DNA from: Bernardetia sp.
Lineage (GTDB): Bacteria > Bacteroidota > Bacteroidia > Cytophagales > Bernardetiaceae
Assembly (NCBI GenBank): GCA_020630575.1
Contig: JAHDBD010000007.1
Location: 124,001-188,000, forward strand
Length of the DNA stretch: 64,000 nt
Direction of reading: 5' to 3'
Position 1 is the stretch's first letter. The number at the start of each line of letters is the position of its first letter. Below are positions 51,372 through 60,556 of this stretch, piece after piece. The notes below the pieces were generated by a model. It worked only from the letters and a program-made list of their open reading frames with translations, did not search any database and was not told the DNA's origin. Made by a program: the position numbers and the translations under genes.

Positions 51372-51485
51372 AAGTATTTTGAGAAAAAATTAACAGAAAA
51401 TGAATTTTGAATTTTTTAAAAGTGCTACAAAGGTAACAATTTGAATTCAATTTTGAATAAAATTAGACTGTAAAAATAATCAAAA

Positions 51486-51797
51486 CTATAATCTATCTGT
51501 TGATTTTGGTATATTATCGACATCTTCCTCTGTATCAATGGGCTTTCCTGCCTCATTTGCTTCATTTCTCCAGCCATAAGGGTTGGTGTCAGCAGTCGCA
51601 ATATTTTCATCTATTTCTCCATTTTCTATATCTTCTGAGTAGCTAACTGTTCCTTGTTGCCAACGAATGAGTTTTACTTCATCTTTAAATTTTTGTCTGT
51701 TGCCTTCAAAATATTCCACAATAAGGTCTGCTTTGTTTTGAGCTTCTAAGTCTTTGGTTTCACCGTTTTTATAAACGACTATGAATGTACTTGCCAT
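51486..51797 (-). CDS. Small acidic protein of unknown function
   Basis: 103 residues, no signal peptide. A small beta-alpha domain (residues ~1-50, TFIVVYKNGETKDLEAQNKADLIVEYF) precedes an acidic disordered tail (DIENGEIDENIATAD, ending PKSTDRL). I do not recognise it. It lies between the aldolase and a divergent YD-like protein. Confidence 0.55.
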   Translation of the reverse strand: MASTFIVVYKNGETKDLEAQNKADLIVEYFEGNRQKFKDEVKLIRWQQGTVSYSEDIENGEIDENIATADTNPYGWRNEANEAGKPIDTEEDVDNIPKSTDRL

Positions 51798-52065
51798 AAT
51801 TTTAGATAGTTTTGTTAAATGTTTTTTAATTTAATTACTAGAAATTCTATGTATTGATTAACTAAAGGTAAAATGATTTGTTTTTATTAAATTTATAGGG
51901 TTGGTAGAGTATAAACTTCAAGGTAATTAAAGATGAAATATATTTTTTCTACTACATAAATTACAGATTATAATTTTGCTTCATAAAGTTGTATCAAAAA
52001 ACTATTATTCTACGTTGAGGTTGTAAAGAGAAAATATCAGAAAGAAAAACCAAATTTTATCACTT

Positions 52066-53085
52066 ATGCGTACATTGAATTTATTTTTTGCGTTACTTTT
52101 TAGCCTGTTTTTTACAAAAACGCTTGCCCAAAATCAGATTGTTGCTTGGCAAACTACTACCTCAGACAAAGCTTCTCAAAAACATAGTGTTCATAATTAT
52201 GACAATCAAGGAAGGTTAATGAGTGTGGAAGAACCTTTACAAGACCTAAAAACGAACTATATTTATGATACACTTGCTAGGTTGAAAAGACTTGACGTAT
52301 ATACAACAGAAGGAATTGTGAACGTAAAGTATATCTATGGTTCAGAACCCACAACTATCATCACACATCCAGTTTGGGGAGAGCAAAAACGAATTTCATA
52401 CAAAGATGAAAGAGGAAAAATCACAGAAGAAAAAATCTATCACAATAAAGAACTTGTAAGGCGAATTTTGTATTCTTATACAGCTTTTGATAGTATTTTT
52501 GGTAGAGAAGTAGTTAACTTTTACGAACCTACAAAAGATGGCAAAATAACACCAACTTTAGGATTTATTTTTAGGGGAAATAAAAAGATACAAAACCCAG
52601 TCCATAAAAAATATATTACTTATTTTGACGAAAATACACGTCAGAGAACTAAAGAAGTCGTTTTTATAGATGACAAAAAGCCATTAGAAGATAAAGTCTA
52701 TACCTATACAAAAGGAGTAAATAATCAAGTTTTGCTTCAAAAAACGCACTATACTAATTACGAAACAAATGCTCAAACTGTCGTTTTTTATGCGTATCAA
52801 GAAAAAACAAATGCACCTACTTTTGTCAGAACTGAAGTGAGAGAAGGAGAAAATTTACTTTCCTATTCTAGTTTAGAATATGTTTATCAAGATGGAACAT
52901 TATGGCAAATAATCAATCAAAATTTTATGAGTCCGTTTGCTAAGTCTGAAATAAAAACAAATCCTACAAACAGTTCTTTTACCAAAAAAGTATCTATTTT
53001 TAAAGATGCCAAACTGATAAGAGAACGTCATTACGAAGGCGAAACACTAAGTAAGACGATAGATTATCAATACACAAAAGTATGA
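52066..53085 (+). CDS. Secreted YD-repeat-like protein
   Basis: 339 residues with a signal peptide (residues 1-21, ending TLAQN). The rest has short repeated beta strands of the YD/RHS style (YDNQGRLMSVEEP, YDTLARLKRLDVY, YKDERGKITEEKIY) but no full RHS core. The C-terminus of the lipoprotein at 1064-2848 has similar strands. It is probably surface exposed; function unknown. It ends close to the lipA promoter. Confidence 0.65.
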   Translation: MRTLNLFFALLFSLFFTKTLAQNQIVAWQTTTSDKASQKHSVHNYDNQGRLMSVEEPLQDLKTNYIYDTLARLKRLDVYTTEGIVNVKYIYGSEPTTIITHPVWGEQKRISYKDERGKITEEKIYHNKELVRRILYSYTAFDSIFGREVVNFYEPTKDGKITPTLGFIFRGNKKIQNPVHKKYITYFDENTRQRTKEVVFIDDKKPLEDKVYTYTKGVNNQVLLQKTHYTNYETNAQTVVFYAYQEKTNAPTFVRTEVREGENLLSYSSLEYVYQDGTLWQIINQNFMSPFAKSEIKTNPTNSSFTKKVSIFKDAKLIRERHYEGETLSKTIDYQYTKV

Positions 53086-53104
53086 TAAAAAGAGTAGAGT
53101 TTTG

Positions 53105-53112
53105 TATCTTTG
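53105..53112 (+). promoter_or_regulatory. Candidate -7 box of lipA
   Basis: TATCTTTG is an exact TAnnTTTG match, 20 bases after the previous stop codon. A -33 TTTG is not seen at normal distance. The leader to the ATG at 53199 would be about 80 bases and contains a palindrome. Confidence 0.4.
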
Positions 53113-53168
53113 TGTAACAAGAAGCAAATGCCTTAAAAGGTGTTTGAGAATATAAAATTACTTAAAAT

Positions 53169-53188
53169 AGACAGTTTTAAAACTGTCT
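53169..53188. promoter_or_regulatory. 20-bp perfect palindrome upstream of lipA
   Basis: AGACAGTTTTAAAACTGTCT is an exact inverted repeat without loop, ending 10 bases before the lipA ATG. It could be an operator or a small hairpin covering the ribosome binding region. Confidence 0.5.
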
Positions 53189-53198
53189 TCTACTATAT

Positions 53199-54098
53199 AT
53201 GATAGAATTACCAGTTATAAATATAAACGATAAAAATAAAACTCCAGAAGAATTAAATGGCAAAAAACCTGATTGGTTACGTGTCCGTTTGCCTGTTGGA
53301 GAAAATTACAAACAAGTAAATGAGCTTGTGAGTAAACATAAATTACATACTATTTGCCAAAGTGGAAATTGTCCGAATATGGGCGAATGTTGGGGTGCAG
53401 GTACAGCAACTTTTATGATTTTGGGAAATGTTTGTACTCGTGGTTGTTCTTTTTGTGCTGTTCAGACAGGAAGACCACCTGAATATGATACTGATGAGCC
53501 AAGAAGAGTAGCTGAAGCAATCAGTCTTATGAAAGTAAAACATGCTGTTATTACTTCTGTAAATCGTGATGAACTCAAAGATAGAGGAGCAGAAATTTGG
53601 CACAATACTGTAAAATTTACAAAAGAGCTTTCTCCATCTACAACCATAGAAACGCTTATTCCAGATACAAAAGCAAACTGGGAAGCTTTAGAAGTAATGA
53701 TTTCGGCAGGACAAGAAGTAGTTTCTCATAATATAGAAACAGTTGAAAAACTTTACAAACGTGTACGTCCACAGGCTCGTTATGCACGTAGTTTAGAGCA
53801 AATCAAGCGTACAAAAGAATATGGAAAGCGTACCAAAACAGGAATTATGGTAGGTTTGGGAGAAACAAACGAAGAAGTTTTGAAAACAATGGACGACCTT
53901 GTAAAAAATGGTTGTGATATTCTGACAATCGGACAATATATGCAGCCTACAAGAATGCACCTTGCTGTTACTGAATATGTACATCCAGAAGTTTTTGACT
54001 TTTATAGAGAAGAAGGCTTAAAACGAGGGTTAAAATATGTAGAATCGGGTGCTTTAGTTCGCTCTTCCTACCACGCTGAAAGACACGTAAACGTGTAA
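53199..54098 (+). CDS. lipA: Lipoyl synthase
   Basis: Radical SAM enzyme inserting two sulfurs into octanoyl groups, completing the cofactor of pyruvate and other 2-oxoacid dehydrogenases. Both clusters are visible: the auxiliary cluster Cys set [12 protein letters not shown], and the radical SAM CxxxCxxC in [10 protein letters not shown]. The conserved C-terminal RSSY is present. Length 299 is normal. It serves the pyruvate dehydrogenase complex encoded at 48295. Own promoter candidate and terminator. Confidence 0.96.
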   Translation: MIELPVININDKNKTPEELNGKKPDWLRVRLPVGENYKQVNELVSKHKLHTICQSGNCPNMGECWGAGTATFMILGNVCTRGCSFCAVQTGRPPEYDTDEPRRVAEAISLMKVKHAVITSVNRDELKDRGAEIWHNTVKFTKELSPSTTIETLIPDTKANWEALEVMISAGQEVVSHNIETVEKLYKRVRPQARYARSLEQIKRTKEYGKRTKTGIMVGLGETNEEVLKTMDDLVKNGCDILTIGQYMQPTRMHLAVTEYVHPEVFDFYREEGLKRGLKYVESGALVRSSYHAERHVNV

Positions 54099-54124
54099 AC
54101 TATATTTTCTGAATAAAATTTACA

Positions 54125-54160
54125 AACAGTCTTTTTATTTTAAAAAGGCTGTTGTTTTTT
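54125..54160 (+). terminator. Terminator of lipA
   Basis: AACAGTCTTTTT (54125-54136) pairs with AAAAAGGCTGTT (54142-54153) with one G-U pair, followed by a T-run. Confidence 0.75.
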
Positions 54161-54195
54161 ATAAAAAAAAATAATTAATTAAGAATATAAAAAAA

Positions 54196-54654
54196 ATGCA
54201 AAAATCAATTTTCATTCTCTTTAGTCTATTTGTTTTGTTTACTTCTTGTAATGAAACTAAAAAAACTGAGGAAACCTCTACAAATACGAAAGTTGTAGAA
54301 GAAAATACAGAATATACTATACATCAAAAAATAGAGAAACTTGAAGCTCAAGAATTTAGTAATAAAATGACCGAATTGAGAGTTTATAATATTGTTGATG
54401 TCAGAACGCCAAAAGAATTTGATCAGGCAAGTATTCCTAGAGCCAAAAATATAGATATTAATGCAAGTAATTTTGAAGAAGAGTTAGATAAACTAGAACG
54501 AATTAAACCCTTACTCATTTACTGTAAATCAGGTGGGCGTAGTGCAAAAGCTGTCGAAAAAGCAAAAGAAATGGGTTTTGAGCGCATTATCGAATTAGAT
54601 GGTGGAATGGAAAGTTGGAAAGAAGCCAAAATGGAAACTGCACACGCTATTTAA
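54196..54654 (+). CDS. Rhodanese-domain lipoprotein, copy 1
   Basis: 152 residues. A lipoprotein signal (LFVLFTSC, Cys18) precedes a single rhodanese domain. The catalytic loop CKSGGRSAKA contains the persulfide Cys; NIVDVRTPKEFDQASIPRAKNI and ELDGGMESWKEA are the other hallmarks. It would act in the periplasm in sulfur transfer or redox. Copy 2 follows 41 bases later. Confidence 0.92.
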   Translation: MQKSIFILFSLFVLFTSCNETKKTEETSTNTKVVEENTEYTIHQKIEKLEAQEFSNKMTELRVYNIVDVRTPKEFDQASIPRAKNIDINASNFEEELDKLERIKPLLIYCKSGGRSAKAVEKAKEMGFERIIELDGGMESWKEAKMETAHAI

Positions 54655-54695
54655 ACAATCAAAAATTATTTTTCCCTACAAAAAACAAACATAAA

Positions 54696-55127
54696 ATGAA
54701 AAATATACTCTTTCTTCTAATCATCATTAGTTTATTATTTTCTTGTACCAATAACAAAGGCGAAAATAAAAATTCCACAGAAAATACTTCCACTCAAAAA
54801 ATAGAAAAATTAATACCTCAAGATTTTGCAGTTGAAATGACAGAGTTGAAAAATTTTAATCTCATTGATGTCAGAACACCTCAAGAATATGAACAAGGAA
54901 ATATTTCTAAAGCAAAAAACATTAATTTTAATGATGCTAGTTTTGGAGAAGAATTGAATAAGTTGGAAAAGGAGAAGCCACTTTTTATCTACTGTAAATC
55001 AGGTGGACGTAGTGCAAAAGCTGTCGAAAAAGCAAAAGAAATGGGTTTCGAACATATCATTGAACTAGATGGAGGAATTGAAAGCTGGAATGATGCCAAT
55101 GTAGAAACAACTCATGGCATTGAATAA
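54696..55127 (+). CDS. Rhodanese-domain lipoprotein, copy 2
   Basis: 143 residues from the ATG at 54696, which gives a clean lipoprotein signal (ISLLFSC). The frame open from 54615 overlaps copy 1 and is not used. The rhodanese domain has the same CKSGGRSAKA loop; the DNA around the catalytic Cys is almost identical to copy 1. The flanks have diverged, so this is a tandem duplication partly homogenised at its core. Confidence 0.92.
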   Translation: MKNILFLLIIISLLFSCTNNKGENKNSTENTSTQKIEKLIPQDFAVEMTELKNFNLIDVRTPQEYEQGNISKAKNINFNDASFGEELNKLEKEKPLFIYCKSGGRSAKAVEKAKEMGFEHIIELDGGIESWNDANVETTHGIE

Positions 55128-55162
55128 ATAATTTTTTCAAGTTTATCTTTTAATAGAGGCAC

Positions 55163-55792
55163 GTGAAATCAAGTAGGTTAGAAGCGTTTAGTGATGGTGT
55201 TTTGGCAATCCTTATCACCATTATGGTTTTAGAGATGAAAGTTCCAGCAGAGGCTGCTTTACACGATTTGGGTGAAGTATATACTATTTTTTTAAGTTAT
55301 ATTTTGAGCTTTTTATATTTAGGAATTTATTGGAACAATCATCATCATCTATTTCAAGCTACTGAGTATGTAAATGGAAAAGTGCTTTGGGCAAATCTAC
55401 ATTTACTTTTTTGGCTTTCTTTGATTCCTTTTGCTTCTGGTTGGGTAGGAAGAACCAATTTTTCAGCTGTTCCAAGTGCCTTATATGGAGTGGTTTTGTT
55501 TATGAGTGCTGTTGCATATTTCATTTTGCAATACTTGATTCTCAAAATTCATGGAAAAGACTCAGTATTAAATAAAGCTATTGGAAAAAACTATAAAAGT
55601 AAAATTTCACTAGTTTTGTATGCTCTTGCTGTTCCTCTGTCTTTTGTAAGTCAATGGATTTCTATTTCTATATATTTAGGTGTTGCTTTTTTATGGATTG
55701 TTCCTGATAAACGAATAGAGAACACACTTTATAAAGAAATAAGAAAAAATCAAGAGGAAGGAAATGACAAAGAAATAGAGAATATTTCTTAA
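55163..55792 (+). CDS. TMEM175-family potassium channel
   Basis: 209 residues, six membrane helices. RLEAFSDGVLAILITIMVLEM is the family pore signature (FSD motif in helix 1), and the helix pattern continues to IYLGVAFLWIVPDKRI. Bacterial TMEM175 (DUF1211) proteins are tetrameric K+ leak channels. The start is GTG at 55163 (GTGAAATCAAGTAGG), since no ATG precedes the motif. It starts 35 bases after the rhodanese gene, so it may be in the same transcript. Confidence 0.9.
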   Translation: MKSSRLEAFSDGVLAILITIMVLEMKVPAEAALHDLGEVYTIFLSYILSFLYLGIYWNNHHHLFQATEYVNGKVLWANLHLLFWLSLIPFASGWVGRTNFSAVPSALYGVVLFMSAVAYFILQYLILKIHGKDSVLNKAIGKNYKSKISLVLYALAVPLSFVSQWISISIYLGVAFLWIVPDKRIENTLYKEIRKNQEEGNDKEIENIS

Positions 55793-55823
55793 AAATCAAT
55801 TTATAAAATAGGAGTAAAGAAAA

Positions 55824-56546
55824 ATGCAAGAAGAACAAGGAATATTTTCACAAGGAAAAATAATTTTGATAGACAAACCTCTTACTTGGTCGTCTTTTGA
55901 TGTAGTAAACAAAATTCGTTATGCTATCAAAAAATATGAACAAAAGAAAAAAGTAAAAGTCGGACATGCAGGAACGCTTGATCCTTTAGCAACAGGTTTA
56001 CTAATTCTCTGTTCGGGCAAAATGACAAAGCAAATTGAAGATTTTCAAGGACAAGAAAAAGAATATGTTGCTCAAATTACCTTTGGTTTTACGACAGCTT
56101 CTTATGATTTGGAATCAGAATTAGAAAATCAAAAAGAGGTTTCTAATCTTACCCTAGAAAAAATTGAAAGTGCATTAAAAGACTTTCAAGGAGAAATAGA
56201 CCAAGTTCCACCTATTTTTTCGGCTGTTCAAGTAAATGGAAAAAGAGCCTATCAATCTGCCCGAGAAGGCGAAGAAGTCAAACTCAAATCAAGAAAAGTA
56301 ACAATTTCAGAATTAGAAATAATAGAATCTAATTTATCAGAAAATGAAGCAATTATTTCTTTGAGAATTGTTTGTAGTAAAGGAACTTATATCAGAAGTT
56401 TAGCCCATGATTTAGGACAAAAATTAGAAACAGGCGCACATCTTTCAGGACTTCGTCGTACAAAAATAGGCGACTTCAACATTGAAGAAGCACAGACCAT
56501 TGAGCAGTTTTTGGAAGAGTGGAAGCCAAAAGCAGTAAAAGAATAA
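55824..56546 (+). CDS. truB: tRNA pseudouridine synthase B
   Basis: Makes pseudouridine 55 in the T-loop of tRNAs. The catalytic Asp is in GHAGTLDPLATGLLILCSGKMTK. IDKPLTWSSFDVVNKIR and IRSLAHDLGQKL are also canonical. 240 residues, slightly shorter than E. coli TruB because the C-terminal PUA domain is absent, as is usual in Bacteroidota. It follows the TMEM175 gene by 31 bases. Confidence 0.95.
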   Translation: MQEEQGIFSQGKIILIDKPLTWSSFDVVNKIRYAIKKYEQKKKVKVGHAGTLDPLATGLLILCSGKMTKQIEDFQGQEKEYVAQITFGFTTASYDLESELENQKEVSNLTLEKIESALKDFQGEIDQVPPIFSAVQVNGKRAYQSAREGEEVKLKSRKVTISELEIIESNLSENEAIISLRIVCSKGTYIRSLAHDLGQKLETGAHLSGLRRTKIGDFNIEEAQTIEQFLEEWKPKAVKE

Positions 56547-56731
56547 TTATAAAAAATAATTTAACTATTTGAAGTAGTTTTTTTGTGTGTAGATACTTTA
56601 TTTGTACTTATATTTGTAATTATTTGATTTTTTATTGAATTTTTTGCGTTATACTATTCTAAAATAGGCTAGTTTGAAGTTTCTTTTTTAGACCTTTTTA
56701 GTAAAAATAACCGAAAAAACTAACATAATCT

Positions 56732-56760
56732 TTGTTGGTATTTTAGCTTAATAATACCAA
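56732..56760. repeat. Degenerate REP-like hairpin R5
   Basis: TTGGTATT (56735-56742) and AATACCAA (56753-56760) around TTAGCTTAAT. The TTGTTGGTATTTTAGC order parallels R1, with mutations. Lies between truB and plsC. Confidence 0.4.
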
Positions 56761-56813
56761 TAAACAACAATAACCTCTATTTCTTGCTAGAAAAAAAAAC
56801 GATTTTTTAAATT

Positions 56814-57626
56814 ATGATACAGGAAAAATTATATGAATTGAGAAATTCATTTTTGCTTTATATTGAAGATAGAGGACTTACAGTTTTGATGCGTCCTTTT
56901 ACTACCCTTTTTCAAATTGCATTTTCGATGTGGACGTTCTTTAATTTTTTTTGGATTATGGTCGTTTGTGCGCCTTTTATTATTATTCCAATCTTGATTG
57001 ATGAGAAAAGAGGTGGAACTTTTGCTTTTAAAATCATGAAGATTTGGGGTTTTAGTTTTAGCTTTTTGAGTGGAATTATTTATAAAATAAAAAATAAAAA
57101 AACGCTTCAAAAAAATCAACCCTATATTTTTGTAGCTAATCACAATTCATTTTTAGACTCACCAGCTATTACTCTTGCTATTCCAAATCAGTTTAGAGCT
57201 TTAGGAAAAATTGAGATTTTGAAAATGCCTGTTTTTGGTCTAATATTCAAATATATTGGTGTTATCGTTGATAGAAGTAGTATGGAAAGTAAAAGACGTA
57301 GCCTAAGACAAGTAAAAGAAAAGCTAAGAAAACAGATTCATGTAATGATTTTTCCAGAAGGAACAATGAATAATTCAGGACACGATATGTTGCGTTTTCA
57401 TGAAGGAGCTTTTTTGGTTGCTATCGAAACCCAAACTCCTATTGCGCCTATTGCAATAAAAAATACACGAAAAATGCTTCCTAAAAATAGTTGGAGAGTA
57501 AAAGCTGGATTTGTTGAAGTAGAATTTTTAGAACCTATTTCTACTGAAGGAATGACGATTCAAGACCTGCAAAAACTCAAATTGCAAGCCTTTGAAATGA
57601 TGCAAAATGCTTATCTGAAAAATTAA
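56814..57626 (+). CDS. plsC: 1-acylglycerol-3-phosphate acyltransferase
   Basis: Second acylation of glycerol 3-phosphate in phospholipid synthesis, at the inner membrane. The catalytic motif is NHNSFLDSP (NHxxxxD) and the substrate motif FPEGTMNNSG. Two hydrophobic N-terminal segments anchor it. 270 residues. The ATG at 56814 is favoured. serC follows after seven bases, so the two are an operon. Confidence 0.92.
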   Translation: MIQEKLYELRNSFLLYIEDRGLTVLMRPFTTLFQIAFSMWTFFNFFWIMVVCAPFIIIPILIDEKRGGTFAFKIMKIWGFSFSFLSGIIYKIKNKKTLQKNQPYIFVANHNSFLDSPAITLAIPNQFRALGKIEILKMPVFGLIFKYIGVIVDRSSMESKRRSLRQVKEKLRKQIHVMIFPEGTMNNSGHDMLRFHEGAFLVAIETQTPIAPIAIKNTRKMLPKNSWRVKAGFVEVEFLEPISTEGMTIQDLQKLKLQAFEMMQNAYLKN

Positions 57627-57633
57627 ATAATTT

Positions 57634-58716
57634 ATGAAAATCTATCTTACACCTGGTCCTTCTGAAAACTATTTTGTAGTAGAAGAAGCAGTAAAAGAAG
57701 CCTTACAAAAAAAAATAACGGCAATTTCGCATCGTAGTAAAGATTTTAAAGCAATTTTTGAGCATACAACTACACAGCTTAGAGAACTTTTACAAATTCC
57801 TGATAATTTTTCTATTGCCTTTACAGGTTCTGCCAATGAAATTTGGGAACGAATTCTTCAAAATTGTGTAGAAAAAGAAAGTTTTCATTTAGTAAATGGG
57901 TCTTTTTCAAAGAAATTTTATCAGTTTGCTGAACAGCTTCATCTTAGTCCATCTAAATATGAAGTTGATTTTAGTGAGGGTTTTTTAGTAGAAAATATTG
58001 ATGTTCCTCATTCTGCTGAGCTTATTGCTGTTATTCAGAACGAAACAAGCAGTGGTGTTCAGTTTCCTATCGAAAATATTGCAAAGATTAGAGAACTAAA
58101 CAAAGACAAACTTATCGTTGTCGATGCTGTTTCTTCATTGCCTTACGCCAATCTTAATTTTTCTGTAATAGATTCTGTTTATTTTTCTGTACAAAAAGGT
58201 TTTGGTGTTCCTGCTGGATTAGGTGTTTGGGTTTATAATCAAAAAATGATTGATAAAGCTCAACAATTAGAAGCCAAAGGTAAAAGCATCGGAACATATC
58301 ACTCTCTTTTAGAACTTGATAAATATGCTAAAGACAATCAAACGCCTGAAACGCCAAATGTTTTAGCCATTTTTGTATTGGGAAAAGTAATTGAAGCAAT
58401 GAATAGAAAGGGAATTGCAATGATTCGAAGAGAAACTGATTATAAAGCTGAATTATTATATCATACTTTAGAGCAATCTGAGTTTTTATCGCCTTTAGTA
58501 AAAGAAAAATCTCAACGCTCTAAAACAGTTATTGTAGCAAATGTAGAGAAAGGAACTTCTTCTGATGTGGTTGCTTTCTTAGAAAAAAAGGGAATTATAA
58601 TTGGAAAAGGATATGGGAATTTTAAAGATTCTCAAATCCGTATTGCTAATTTCCCAACTCATTCTAAAGAACTTATAGAACAAGTAGCTGATTTCTTGAT
58701 GGAGTATGGCAAATAA
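57634..58716 (+). CDS. serC: Phosphoserine aminotransferase-like class V aminotransferase
   Basis: PLP-dependent fold-type I aminotransferase. The PLP lysine is in FSVQKGFGVPAG; TPGPSENYFVVEEAVKEAL and FTGSANEIWERIL are N-terminal hallmarks, and GKSIGTYHSLLELDKYAKDNQTPETPNVL matches SerC from serine biosynthesis. Length 360 is right for SerC. Assignment to SerC over other class V enzymes is likely but substrate is not proven. Confidence 0.82.
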   Translation: MKIYLTPGPSENYFVVEEAVKEALQKKITAISHRSKDFKAIFEHTTTQLRELLQIPDNFSIAFTGSANEIWERILQNCVEKESFHLVNGSFSKKFYQFAEQLHLSPSKYEVDFSEGFLVENIDVPHSAELIAVIQNETSSGVQFPIENIAKIRELNKDKLIVVDAVSSLPYANLNFSVIDSVYFSVQKGFGVPAGLGVWVYNQKMIDKAQQLEAKGKSIGTYHSLLELDKYAKDNQTPETPNVLAIFVLGKVIEAMNRKGIAMIRRETDYKAELLYHTLEQSEFLSPLVKEKSQRSKTVIVANVEKGTSSDVVAFLEKKGIIIGKGYGNFKDSQIRIANFPTHSKELIEQVADFLMEYGK

Positions 58717-58824
58717 ATAATGAAGTGTAAATTTTTAATTCTTTAGTAAAATATATAAATTGTAGTAATAAACAAATTCTGCTTTGATTAATCAATTACT
58801 ACTATTTATATTAATTTTTATAAT

Positions 58825-59268
58825 ATGCCTTTATTTGAAGAAAAACACCTTACTATTCATTATGACGAAGATGTAAATTGTATTCATATGCAATGGATTG
58901 GTTTTGCGACTTCCCAAAAGTACAGACATGGAATGAATACAGGACTGGAGAAAGTGAAAGAAAAAGAAGTTACTAGATGGCTTGCAAACATGGCAGAAAT
59001 GGGAGCTATTACGCCAAAAGACCAAAAATGGACAAATGAAGATTGGTTTGCTCGTCTTTTAGATTCTGGAATCAGAACGGCTGCTGTGGTGATGTCAAAA
59101 GATGTTTTTAATCAACTTGCTGTCAAAAAGATAGGAGAAGAGATGACTGATAATAATTATACAATGCAATTTTTTGATAATCTTGAGGAAGCAAAAGAGT
59201 GGCTAAAGAACTGTCAAATTCAAGACAAACAAACTGTTATGGCAGAACAGAAACAGGAAGCAGAGTAA
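58825..59268 (+). CDS. STAS/SEC14-like small protein
   Basis: 147 residues, soluble. Strand pairs followed by helices (LTIHYDEDVNCIHMQWIGFATSQKYRHGM, WLANMAEMGAITPKDQKW) and the tail MQFFDNLEEAKEWLKNC match the same STAS-like family as the gene at 16234-16653. In this subgroup a charged disordered tail follows. Role unknown. Confidence 0.62.
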   Translation: MPLFEEKHLTIHYDEDVNCIHMQWIGFATSQKYRHGMNTGLEKVKEKEVTRWLANMAEMGAITPKDQKWTNEDWFARLLDSGIRTAAVVMSKDVFNQLAVKKIGEEMTDNNYTMQFFDNLEEAKEWLKNCQIQDKQTVMAEQKQEAE

Positions 59269-59300
59269 ATAAAGTAGGCAAGAAAAAAAAACTCTAATAA

Positions 59301-59337
59301 AAAAACAGTATTCTATTTCCGAGAATACTGTTTTTTT
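59301..59337. terminator. Bidirectional terminator
   Basis: AAAAACAGTATTCT (59301-59314) and AGAATACTGTTTTT (59322-59335) form a perfect 14-bp stem with T-run, between the convergent STAS-like and WecA-like genes. Confidence 0.88.
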
Positions 59338-59406
59338 GTTTAGCTTGACGTATAAACTACAAGTAGCTCAGATTTTTTCATCTGAATAAATCTGTTATAT
59401 ACAGCT

Positions 59407-60477
59407 TTAAATATTTACTGTTTCTCGTTTTCGTTTTACTTTTCTATGTAGAAAAATAGCTAAACTACTTGCTGTCAGAACAATAATAGGAACTAGCCAA
59501 TTATCAGATAAATAGCCCATTTGTCCGATAAAAGTAAAAATAAACACAAATAAAATATTCAAAAAAATCACAATTCCTACAATATAATAATGACTACAAC
59601 CAATGTCTAAAAGCAAGTGATGAATATGATTACGGTCAGGTGAAAGAGGAGAACGCCCAGATAAAGCTCTCAGCATAAAGACACGAATGGTATCAAAAAG
59701 AGGATAAACCATCAGAGCAGAAAGCAAAGCCAAAGGAGCAACAATATGTAACTCACTTGTTTCAGGTAAAGCTGCATTTTTATTCAGAAAAATAATTAAA
59801 AGACCAGTAGCTAAAAAACCAAGCATTAAAGAACCTGTGTCTCCCATAAAAATTCTGGCAGGACTGTAATTATAATACAAAAAACCTCCTACACTTCCCA
59901 AAACAGCCAAGCACATAGCCGAAAGGGCAAAACTACCCTCTAAGGCAAACCAAAGTCCGAAGAAACTAAAAACAATTAAGGCAACCGAACCTGCTAATCC
60001 ATCAATTCCATCAATTAAATTAAAAGCATTTGTAATTACAATGACTATAAAACCAGTAACTAAATAGCTAAAAATGATATGTAATTCATATACTCCCAAA
60101 AAACCATATAGAGAATAAATACGAATATCTCCAATTAGAAGTACAGCTATTGCTACAAATTGCCCTATCAATTTCCAAAAAGCACTCAAAGGTAAAAAAT
60201 CATCTCGCATACCTACTACTACCATAACCAAGACAGCACCAAGTAAAAATTCCATATTCAATGTCATATCTACAAAAGACCATACTAATGTAGAAATAAT
60301 AAAACCAAAAAAAATTCCTACTCCTCCAAAAGAACAAATTTTACCAGTATGAACTTTTCGTTCATTGGGTACATCGTGTATGTTGCGATCATTAGCAATC
60401 TTGATGATTTCGGGAATGAGGAGTAAACAGACTGCAAAAGCAGTACCTAGGCTAAGAAGTAATTTAATCCAAGTCAT
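59407..60477 (-). CDS. WecA/TagO-type undecaprenyl-phosphate sugar-1-phosphate transferase
   Basis: Integral membrane transferase loading a (probably N-acetylglucosamine) sugar phosphate on undecaprenyl phosphate for surface polysaccharides. About ten helices. Motifs: NERKVHTGKICSFGGVGIF, MRDDFLPLSAFWKL (DD), NLIDGIDGLAGS, NYSPARIFMGDTGSLMLGF and SPDRNHIHHLLLDIG (the HIHH). MraY is excluded by the WecA-type HIHH and the context. Supplies lipid-linked sugar for the glycosyltransferases of the window. Confidence 0.92.
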   Translation of the reverse strand: MTWIKLLLSLGTAFAVCLLLIPEIIKIANDRNIHDVPNERKVHTGKICSFGGVGIFFGFIISTLVWSFVDMTLNMEFLLGAVLVMVVVGMRDDFLPLSAFWKLIGQFVAIAVLLIGDIRIYSLYGFLGVYELHIIFSYLVTGFIVIVITNAFNLIDGIDGLAGSVALIVFSFFGLWFALEGSFALSAMCLAVLGSVGGFLYYNYSPARIFMGDTGSLMLGFLATGLLIIFLNKNAALPETSELHIVAPLALLSALMVYPLFDTIRVFMLRALSGRSPLSPDRNHIHHLLLDIGCSHYYIVGIVIFLNILFVFIFTFIGQMGYLSDNWLVPIIVLTASSLAIFLHRKVKRKRETVNI

Positions 60478-60556
60478 AATGAGGTTATTAGATAATGATT
60501 TTGATAAAAAGTGAGATGTTATCTGTTCAAATTCATTTTAATTAAATAATAATTCT

